The notes beneath the pieces are model-generated. The model was not told the DNA's origin and searched no databases. It saw nothing but the letters and a program-made list of their open reading frames with translations. The translations under genes and the position numbers were made by a program. A stretch of 64,000 nt of DNA, from the NCBI GenBank assembly GCA_021373185.1, contig JAJFTF010000055.1, positions 62,001-126,000 on the forward strand, read 5' to 3'. The DNA comes from Betaproteobacteria bacterium (GTDB taxonomy: Bacteria > Pseudomonadota > Gammaproteobacteria > Burkholderiales > Sulfuricellaceae). Shown here in pieces: positions 57,123 to 64,000 of this stretch (position 1 is the stretch's first letter; every line of letters begins with the position of its first letter).

Positions 57123-58948
57123 AGGTGCGCCCATTCATCATCCCGCCCGGTAATCTTGCGCGCAGTTTCCAGCGCACCATCCAGATCGAAGGCGGGTTCG
57201 AACGCCAGCGCTTTCAGCTTGCGTTCAAAAACATCGGGGAATTTTTCCATCGCATCCAGCATCGGGTTGGCCGCACTGCTTCCCAAGCCGCAATGACTCA
57301 TGGTTTTGAGTATGTGGCCGAGGCGTTTCAATTCTTCCATGTCGCAAATCGTGCCGTGCCCACCGCTGATCTTATCCATGATTTTTTTCTGCAACTGAGT
57401 GCCGACACGGCACGGAGTGCAAAAGCCACAGCTTTCATGCGCAAAGAAATGTGCAAAATTATGTGCTGTCAGAAATAAATCGCGCTTGCGATTGAACACC
57501 ATGAAGGCACCCGCTGTGGGCAGATCCTCGAAAGCGATTTTCCGGTCGAATTCCTTCCATGAAATCATGGTTCCCGACGGCCCGCTGATCTGTACGGCAA
57601 AAGGCTCGTCTGCACCGGCGTCATCCAGTATCTGACGCACCGTTACGCCGAACGGATATTCGTAAATACCGGGGCGGGCAATATCGCCGGAAATAGACAG
57701 CAGCTTGGTGCCTGTGGACTGCGCCGTACCCATGGCAGCGAACCATGCACCGCCCTTTTCCGCGATGCGAGCGGAGCAGGCGAATGTTTCCACGTTGTCT
57801 ACCACGGTCGGCCTGCCCTTGTAGCCATGGGTCACGGGAAACGGCGGACGGTTGCGCGGACGACCCGGTTTGCCTTCCAGCGATTCGATCAGGGCCGATT
57901 CTTCGCCGCAAATATAAGCGCCAGCGCCGAGATGGACTTCAATGTCAAAGGAAAAACCGGTTTGACCGAGGATGTTGTCACCCAGCAAACCGGCCTCACG
58001 GCGGCGCTTCAGTACCGCTTCGAGATTTTTCAGCAAATAGCGGTACTCGCCGCGCAAATAGAGGAATCCCTTGCTGGCGCCGACGACATATGCGCCCACT
58101 GTCATGCCTTCGAATACCATGTCGGCATAACTGTTGAGCAGCACGCGATCCTTGAAGGTGCCCGGTTCGCCCTCATCGGCGTTACACACGATAAAGCGCT
58201 CAGGATTCCCGCCAATATCGCATATTACGCTGCCCTCTTCTTCGGCAATGGCGGCATGGCAAAAAGACCATTTCGAAGCGGTCTTGAATCCTGCACCTCC
58301 ACGACCGCGCAAATTGGATTTGTCCATTTCGCTCAGAGTTTCCTTCGCACCGCGCGCCAGTGCCTGTTTGATCGCGGCACCCGGCACACAAGCTTCCCCC
58401 AGCAGTGCATCGGTTCGGCGGATATTATCTACGACCTCAAAAAGCATCGGCGGCCAATCGGCGAGCGGTTTTTGCGAACGGATCAGCTCAGCAATAAGGT
58501 CAAGTCGGTTTTGGTCGAGGTTGGTCAAAGGCCAGCCGTTGATCAGCGCTGCTGGCCCCTGGTCGCACATGCCGGTGCAGGAGGTATTGTCCACGCTGAC
58601 CAAACCGTCTTCCGACACCCGGCTTCGCTCCAGCCAGAGCTTATTGCACAGGTACTGAAGCAGTTCATCCTTGCCTAGCATCTGATCGGTGATGTTGTTG
58701 CTGAACAGGAGATGGTATTGACCAACCGGCTGGGTGGAAAGAAAGGAATAAAAACCGGCCACGCCCTCCACGGTTACCCGAGAAACGCCAAGATGGGCGG
58801 CGATTTGGTCAATCGCATCGGCGGGGACGAAATGACAGACGTCCTGAACATCGCGCAGAATCTGCAGGAGTTGTGCGGAATCGCTGCCATGCCGCGCCAG
58901 AATCGGCACCATTATCCGAGGGAGATCAGGGGAATCGGTTTGCTGCAT
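57119..58948 (-). CDS. hoxF: NAD-reducing hydrogenase diaphorase subunit HoxF
   Basis: A 609-residue subunit with an N-terminal NuoE-like [2Fe-2S] domain (VCHFVPADAIDQIAAHLG, then TSCTGMCDQG) and a NuoF-like domain: NAD/FMN block GRGGAGFKTASKW near 210, YICGEESALIESLEG, and the [4Fe-4S] block SCGFCTPCRVG near 507. It oxidises or reduces NAD(H). It is the first hox gene of hoxFUYHW and lies 38 bases downstream of the ubiB-like gene. Confidence 0.96.
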   Translation of the reverse strand: MQQTDSPDLPRIMVPILARHGSDSAQLLQILRDVQDVCHFVPADAIDQIAAHLGVSRVTVEGVAGFYSFLSTQPVGQYHLLFSNNITDQMLGKDELLQYLCNKLWLERSRVSEDGLVSVDNTSCTGMCDQGPAALINGWPLTNLDQNRLDLIAELIRSQKPLADWPPMLFEVVDNIRRTDALLGEACVPGAAIKQALARGAKETLSEMDKSNLRGRGGAGFKTASKWSFCHAAIAEEEGSVICDIGGNPERFIVCNADEGEPGTFKDRVLLNSYADMVFEGMTVGAYVVGASKGFLYLRGEYRYLLKNLEAVLKRRREAGLLGDNILGQTGFSFDIEVHLGAGAYICGEESALIESLEGKPGRPRNRPPFPVTHGYKGRPTVVDNVETFACSARIAEKGGAWFAAMGTAQSTGTKLLSISGDIARPGIYEYPFGVTVRQILDDAGADEPFAVQISGPSGTMISWKEFDRKIAFEDLPTAGAFMVFNRKRDLFLTAHNFAHFFAHESCGFCTPCRVGTQLQKKIMDKISGGHGTICDMEELKRLGHILKTMSHCGLGSSAANPMLDAMEKFPDVFERKLKALAFEPAFDLDGALETARKITGRDDEWAHL

Positions 58949-58986
58949 GAGGTAGAGTCTCCGCGCATCTTATTTATTCATGGTAG

Positions 58987-60666
58987 CTAATCTTTGCCGG
59001 AACGCCAAATCGACAAAATCAGCCAGATACTGTTGAAAAAAGCAGCCACGAAACCGAGCAGACCGAACAGCGGCAACCCGAACAAGGTGGGACCGCCCTT
59101 CACCGTCATCACGATCGAGGAACCGATCACCAGCGATGCCGTCAGAATTCCGAGCGTCAAACGGTTGACGCTATGGTCGATCTGATGGGAAAAACGTTCC
59201 AGGCGTTTGAGATCGAGATCGATCTTGAACTTCCCCCTTCGCGCCTCCTTGATCAGCCGCGCCACATCGCGCGGCAAGCCGGTGAAAAGGGAAAACACAT
59301 CGTGAACATTACGCTTTCCGCGCTTGATTAGCGCCGCTGGCGTGTAACGATCGGTAATTACTTTCCGAACAAAAGGCGTGAGGTGCTCAACCATGTCAAA
59401 CTCCGGATCAAGCTGACGACCAAGGCCTTCCAGAGTAATCAATGTTTTGAATAGCAGCGCAAAGTCGGCTGGCATCACCAGACAGTGGTCGCGCATAATC
59501 CGGGTCAGGTCAACCAGCAATGCGCCGAGACGCAAATCCCCAAGCGGCACATTGACGTAATTGAAGACGAACTCGTTGACATCCGCAGCAAGCTTGCTCT
59601 CATCCACCGCCGCATCGCCAGTCCATTCCAGCAGAACATCAAGCATCGCTTCGTCGTCCTTGCCTGCCAGAGCCGCCAGCAAATCGACCAGTTGATCGCG
59701 GCGCTGGCCTGTCAGCCGCCCCACCATGCCAAAATCAATCATCGCAACGCGATTGCCGGGCAAATAAAATACATTGCCGGGGTGCGGATCGGCGTGATAA
59801 AAACCGTCAATCATGACCATCTTCAACACTGCGTCGGCACCGTGCGCACCAAGCTGCTTGCGATCCAGCCCTGCCGCTTCGACCGCAGCCAGATCATTGC
59901 CCGGCACCCCGTCCACCCACTGCTGCACATTCATCGATTCGCTGGTCCATTCCCAAAATACTTTGGGAATAACGATGGCATCCGAATCGGCAAAGTTTTC
60001 AGCAAAACGCTCAATGTTGCGCGCCTCGGCGGCGAGATCCAGTTCGCGCCGGATCGAGCGGGAAAACTGCAAAACGATCTGAACAGGTTGATAGCGGCGC
60101 AGCTCCGGCATTTCATGTTCGACCAGACGGGCGAGATGCATCAAGATACGCAAATCGGCATCTATCCTGGCGCGAATGCCGGGACGGCGGATTTTGAGAA
60201 TGACCGGTGTACCATCCTGAAGTCTGGCATGGTGGACTTGCGCAATCGAAGCCGCCGCTGCAGCTTCGGTCTGCAAATCCTGAAAAATATCATGCGGTGA
60301 GCAACCCAAGGCAGCCTCAAGCTGTGGCAGCAGATCTTCAAAAGGCAGTGGCGGCACGCTACTTTGCAGCTTCTCGAACTCGGTGATCCAGTTAGGCGGG
60401 AATACGTCCACACGGGTCGCCATCACCTGTCCGAGCTTGACGAATGTCGGCCCCAACTCTTCAAGCGCACGCCGCACCCGAACCGGAGCATCGAGGTGCA
60501 TGATATCGGTCTGCGCCTTCCAGTGCAGAAAGCGCCCGGCACGTTCGAGCAGAGTGCCTATTCCCAGTGCGCGCACGATATCCGCCATACCATAGCGGAT
60601 CAGGGTAGAGGTGATTTCATGCAAGCGCGGCAGGTCGCGCATTACATTAAAAGTTTCCCATATCAT
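58987..60666 (-). CDS. ABC1/UbiB-family protein kinase-like protein
   Basis: A 559-residue ATPase of the UbiB/Coq8 family, supporting ubiquinone synthesis or membrane lipid movement. The family marks are KxGQ in VKLGQVMATR near 75-85, the atypical kinase core with AAAASIAQVHHA, and the catalytic VAMIDFGMVGRLTGQR. The C-terminus has two membrane helices (about 500-550; LGILTASLVIGSSIVM; LFGLLGFVAAFFNSIWLILSI). The position beside hoxF may link it to the quinone pool. The usual ubi neighbours are absent. Confidence 0.9.
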   Translation of the reverse strand: MIWETFNVMRDLPRLHEITSTLIRYGMADIVRALGIGTLLERAGRFLHWKAQTDIMHLDAPVRVRRALEELGPTFVKLGQVMATRVDVFPPNWITEFEKLQSSVPPLPFEDLLPQLEAALGCSPHDIFQDLQTEAAAAASIAQVHHARLQDGTPVILKIRRPGIRARIDADLRILMHLARLVEHEMPELRRYQPVQIVLQFSRSIRRELDLAAEARNIERFAENFADSDAIVIPKVFWEWTSESMNVQQWVDGVPGNDLAAVEAAGLDRKQLGAHGADAVLKMVMIDGFYHADPHPGNVFYLPGNRVAMIDFGMVGRLTGQRRDQLVDLLAALAGKDDEAMLDVLLEWTGDAAVDESKLAADVNEFVFNYVNVPLGDLRLGALLVDLTRIMRDHCLVMPADFALLFKTLITLEGLGRQLDPEFDMVEHLTPFVRKVITDRYTPAALIKRGKRNVHDVFSLFTGLPRDVARLIKEARRGKFKIDLDLKRLERFSHQIDHSVNRLTLGILTASLVIGSSIVMTVKGGPTLFGLPLFGLLGFVAAFFNSIWLILSIWRSGKD

Positions 60667-60694
60667 TAGCTAAAGTCCTGCAACCAGACGCAGA

Positions 60695-61366
60695 TTAATC
60701 CTTCTTTTTGAGTTTTTCCGCCTTCTCGTGCAAGGCATCCGCCATACCGGCAAGAATGCCTCCCGCCAGCGCGGCCAGCCGCACACTCATTTCGCGGGCG
60801 GCATCCTTGCCTGTGACCTTGCTCTCATGCAGCGTTGCGGAAACCTTGTTACCGAGGAGGTTCATTGTTTCGGCAACCTTGGAACCGGTGTCGGTGCCTG
60901 TACGCCGTGCATGGGCAACCAGGTCTTTCATCTCCTGCTTGATCCGGTCCGTTGCGGAATCCGCCACCAAGCTTACAGTGCCGAGAAATTCTTCCTCCAT
61001 CCGCTTCAGATTTATCAGCGCCCAATCCAAATCGCTTTCCGAGAAGTCCCTGGCTTGGGAGGTCAGTTGCTGCAACGCCAATTGCGTTGCTTCCGCCGCC
61101 TTCGACAATGCTTCGTCCAGCCCCGCCAAGCCTTCGGTCACGGCAGACTTCATCTCGCCAGCCCGTTTCGCCGCACCCAGACTGATTCCTTCGATCACCG
61201 GGCCGATCACGGATTTGATCTCATCAACGCTCAGCTTTCTGGTTTTCAAGGCCTGCAACGTCAAATTGCGCACATTCTCGCGAATGTCTGTGCCCTGTTC
61301 AATCGAAGTGCTGATCGCCTGCTTGATTTCATCAGGGGAAAGAATGTTCGGGGTGTTCTCGCTCAT
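60695..61366 (-). CDS. DUF6781-like helical protein
   Basis: A 223-residue, Ala-rich, all-helical protein without membrane or signal segments (SPDEIKQAISTSIEQGTDI, AAKRAGEMKSAVTEGLAGLDEAL). The pattern resembles apolipoprotein- or late-embryogenesis-like amphipathic repeats. From memory it fits the uncharacterised DUF6781 family. GGAGG precedes the ATG at 61366. It is the first gene of the minus-strand series and is separated from the ubiB-like gene by 28 bases. Confidence 0.75.
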   Translation of the reverse strand: MSENTPNILSPDEIKQAISTSIEQGTDIRENVRNLTLQALKTRKLSVDEIKSVIGPVIEGISLGAAKRAGEMKSAVTEGLAGLDEALSKAAEATQLALQQLTSQARDFSESDLDWALINLKRMEEEFLGTVSLVADSATDRIKQEMKDLVAHARRTGTDTGSKVAETMNLLGNKVSATLHESKVTGKDAAREMSVRLAALAGGILAGMADALHEKAEKLKKKD

Positions 61367-61458
61367 GACCGCCTCCTTAAACTCAACAATTCAAGCCATC
61401 TTACTCTGAAATCTAGCATAAATTGTTTTATAATGTACGTCTTCTTTCGCGGCAACAC

Positions 61459-64000
61459 ATGCTACTCAGACCCCCACTTCCGTCTCCTGGATCACGCAAA
61501 CGCCATGTCAGGCCCCACGGCTCTGGCGATGCTTTAGCGCTGGCGCAACTGGCGGAAAAAACGAGGCCTTTGATTGTTCTCACCGAATCAGCCTGGGATG
61601 CCCAGCGCCTGCACGACGAGATACCCTATTTCGCTCCCGAACTTTCTGTGCATCTACTGCCAGATTGGGAAACGCTTCCTTATGACCAGTTCTCCCCGCA
61701 CCAGGATCTGATCTCCGAACGCCTGGCAACGCTCTACCAGATTTCGCAAAATGCCTGCGATATCGCCATCATCCCCGCCACTACCGCGCTTTACCGTTTG
61801 CCGCCACGGGAATTTCTGGCTGCACATACTTTTTTCCTGAAACAGGGCACGCAACTCGATCTGGACGCCCTGCGCGGCCAGTTGACGCTGGCCGGTTATA
61901 CCCATGTCGCGCAGGTCTTGAGTCCCGGCGAATACAGCGTGCGCGGCGGAATTGTCGACCTGTTCCCGATGGGCAGCCCGCTGCCCTATCGCCTGGATTT
62001 GTTCGACAACGAAATCGAAAGCATCCGCACCTTCGACGCCGATACCCAGCGCAGCATTTATCCGGTCAAGGAAATCCGCTTGCTGCCGGCGCGGGAATTT
62101 CCGCTCGACAAGACAGGGCAGGATACTTTCCGGCGCAATTTCCGCGAAAAATTCGAGGGCGATCCATCCAAAAGCCGTTTGTACAAGGATGTCAGCGCCG
62201 GACTCGCACCAGCCGGTATCGAATATTACCTGCCGTTATTCTTTGAAAATATCGCGACGCTATTCGACTATCTGCCGCAGGAGGCGCTGATCTGCCAGTA
62301 CCACGGGCTGGAATCCGCCGCACAAAATTTCTGGCGCGATACCCAATCCCGCTACCAGTTGCTACGCGGCGACCGCGACCGCCCGCTACTACCGCCGCAG
62401 GAATTGTTCCTGCCGGTTGAAACGCTATTTGCCACCATCAAGCCCTATCCGCGCATCGAATTACATGCAGAGACGGAAGATGAATCCATCAAGCCCGTCA
62501 GCGCCGCCCTCCCGACTATTCAGGTAGACCGCCGTGCCGACAATCCGATCAGCCGTTTGCAACAGTTCGCCGCCGAATTCGATGGCCGCATCCTGTTGCT
62601 CGCGGAAAGTCTCGGCAGGCGTGAAACCATAGCGCAATTCCTGGCAGAGCATGGCCTTAACCCGGTCGCTTGTGAAAGCTACGCCGACTTCCTGACCAGC
62701 CAGGAAAAATTGATGCTCGGCGTCGGCCCGCTCAGCAATGGTTTTATCCTGCCACAGCAGCGCTTGGCCTTTATCACCGAAACCGAGCTCTATGCCACTC
62801 AGGTACGCCAGAGTCGGCGCCGTGATGCGGCACGCAAATCGACCGTGGAAAACATGCTGCGCGACTTGTCCGAGGTCAAGATCGGCGACCCGGTGGTACA
62901 CGAGCAACACGGCATAGGCCGCTATCTGGGTTTGGTCAACCTCGATCTGGGCGAAGGCGAGACGGAATTTCTCCTTCTCGAATATGCAAGCGACGACAAA
63001 CTCTATGTTCCGGTTTCGCAACTGCACCTGATCGGTCGCTACAGCGGCGCATCGCCAGAATCCGCGCCGCTGCACAGGCTCGGCAGCGGCCAGTGGGAGA
63101 AGGCCAGGAAGAAAGCGCTCAAACAGGCGCGCGATACTGCCGCCGAACTGCTTAATCTTTATGCCCAGCGCGCCGCACGCCAAGGCCATGTATTCAAAGT
63201 CAAGCCGAACGACTACGAGACCTTTGCCGCCGGCTTCGAATTTGAAGAAACACCGGACCAAGCCGCCGCCATCCAATCCGTGATCGAAGACATGACGTCC
63301 GGCAAGCCGATGGATCGGTTGGTCTGCGGCGATGTCGGCTTCGGCAAAACCGAAGTGGCGTTGCGCGCCGCTTTTATCGCCGTAGCCGACGGCAAACAGG
63401 TGGCGATTCTGGTACCCACGACCCTGCTTGCCGAACAACATTTCCAGAACTTCTCGGATCGCTTCGCCGAGTGGCCGGTAAAAATCGCCGAACTGTCGCG
63501 CTTCCGCTCCGCCAAGGAACAGACCGAAGCATTAAAGGGCATGGCCGATGGCAAGATCGACATCGTCATCGGCACCCACAAGCTGATCCAGAAGGATGTC
63601 AAATTCAAAAATCTTGGTCTGGTCATCGTCGATGAGGAACACCGCTTCGGTGTACGCCAGAAAGAACAACTGAAAGCGCTGCGCGCCGAGGTGGACGTGC
63701 TAACCCTGACCGCCACGCCGATTCCGCGTTCGCTCTCGATGTCGCTGGAAGGGCTGCGCGATTTCTCGGTCATCGCCACGGCGCCACAACGCCGCCTCTC
63801 CATCAAGACCTTTGTCAGCACCTACAGCGATGGCGTTATCCGCGAAGCAGTACTGCGCGAACTCAAACGCGGCGGACAAATCTATTTCCTGCACAACGAG
63901 GTGGAAACCATTCTCAACGTACAGGAGAAACTCGCCAAGCTACTGCCCGAAGCGCGCATCGAGGTAGCCCACGGCCAGTTGCGCGAACGCGAACTGGAAC
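61459..64000 (+). CDS. mfd: transcription-repair coupling factor Mfd (5' part, runs off the window)
   Basis: The first 847 codons of a protein usually near 1150 aa. Mfd displaces stalled RNA polymerase and recruits UvrA. The N-terminal UvrB-like region (TESAWDAQRLHDEI, LLPDWETLPYDQFSPHQD), the RNA-polymerase interaction domain (VVHEQHGIGRYLGLVNLDLG, EYASDDKLYVPVSQL) and the translocase motifs (Walker A VCGDVGFGKTEVALRA; DEEHRFGVRQKEQLKAL; TATPIPRSLSMS) are visible. The ATG at 61459 is a reasonable start, and the frame stays open to 64000. It is divergent from the DUF6781-like gene, with a TATAAT at 61429-61434 before it. Confidence 0.95.
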   Translation, partial: MLLRPPLPSPGSRKRHVRPHGSGDALALAQLAEKTRPLIVLTESAWDAQRLHDEIPYFAPELSVHLLPDWETLPYDQFSPHQDLISERLATLYQISQNACDIAIIPATTALYRLPPREFLAAHTFFLKQGTQLDLDALRGQLTLAGYTHVAQVLSPGEYSVRGGIVDLFPMGSPLPYRLDLFDNEIESIRTFDADTQRSIYPVKEIRLLPAREFPLDKTGQDTFRRNFREKFEGDPSKSRLYKDVSAGLAPAGIEYYLPLFFENIATLFDYLPQEALICQYHGLESAAQNFWRDTQSRYQLLRGDRDRPLLPPQELFLPVETLFATIKPYPRIELHAETEDESIKPVSAALPTIQVDRRADNPISRLQQFAAEFDGRILLLAESLGRRETIAQFLAEHGLNPVACESYADFLTSQEKLMLGVGPLSNGFILPQQRLAFITETELYATQVRQSRRRDAARKSTVENMLRDLSEVKIGDPVVHEQHGIGRYLGLVNLDLGEGETEFLLLEYASDDKLYVPVSQLHLIGRYSGASPESAPLHRLGSGQWEKARKKALKQARDTAAELLNLYAQRAARQGHVFKVKPNDYETFAAGFEFEETPDQAAAIQSVIEDMTSGKPMDRLVCGDVGFGKTEVALRAAFIAVADGKQVAILVPTTLLAEQHFQNFSDRFAEWPVKIAELSRFRSAKEQTEALKGMADGKIDIVIGTHKLIQKDVKFKNLGLVIVDEEHRFGVRQKEQLKALRAEVDVLTLTATPIPRSLSMSLEGLRDFSVIATAPQRRLSIKTFVSTYSDGVIREAVLRELKRGGQIYFLHNEVETILNVQEKLAKLLPEARIEVAHGQLRERELE

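Overview
The window reads as chromosomal DNA of a betaproteobacterium, most likely a chemolithotrophic sulfur or hydrogen oxidiser of the Nitrosomonadales/Sulfuricellaceae/Gallionellaceae kind. This rests on a reverse-type DsrA, a complete NAD-coupled [NiFe] hydrogenase operon (hoxFUYHW), many c-di-GMP and histidine-kinase sensors, and housekeeping genes of betaproteobacterial type. The genus is inference. I see no rRNA, tRNA, CRISPR array or intact transposase.

Layout. 1-8.4 kb: a small unknown gene, then an orphan dsrA behind its own sigma70 promoter, facing a tonB-receptor / ABC-type binding protein / hybrid histidine kinase operon. 8.5-13.4 kb: a DMT (EamA) transporter preceded by what looks like a complete transcription attenuator (leaderless cysteine-codon leader peptide plus terminator), then ylqF, ycaO and an HU gene. 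13.5-23.5 kb: a 1157-residue protein resembling PPi-type PEP carboxykinase, an ankyrin protein, an ATM1-type ABC exporter, a GGDEF/EAL protein and rmuC. 23.6-31.8 kb: typA, rhlE with a long structured 5' leader, purT, ybbP-ybbA. 31.8-40.3 kb: tesA, a two-component pair, the selenium pair selD/selU, a giant MHYT-Cache-PAS-GGDEF-EAL protein, and a host-attachment protein behind an FNR-like box. 40.4-49.3 kb: thpR (no normal start codon), phoH, a LysR regulator, lplT, lemA with two TPM genes, and udg-rimI-tsaB. 49.6-51.4 kb: a two-gene accessory insert of unknown function with integron-cassette-like edges. 51.5-61.4 kb: one long minus-strand series, DUF6781-like gene, ubiB-like, hoxFUYH-hoxW, dinG, secreted HIRAN protein. 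61.5 kb to the end: the 5' part of mfd.

How they work together. hoxFUYH encodes a group 3d bidirectional hydrogenase that exchanges electrons between H2 and NAD(H), and hoxW supplies its maturation protease. SelD makes selenophosphate, which SelU can use for 2-selenouridine in tRNA. No selenoprotein machinery is visible here. LemA and the TPM proteins, YbbA/YbbP, and UDG/RimI/TsaB are tight operons. The most notable points are the attenuator before the DMT transporter, the solitary dsrA, the start-codon anomaly in thpR, the PPi-PEPCK-like giant protein and the two-gene insert at 49.6-51.4 kb. Several intergenic spacers also hold palindromic repeats of types scattered through many bacterial genomes.
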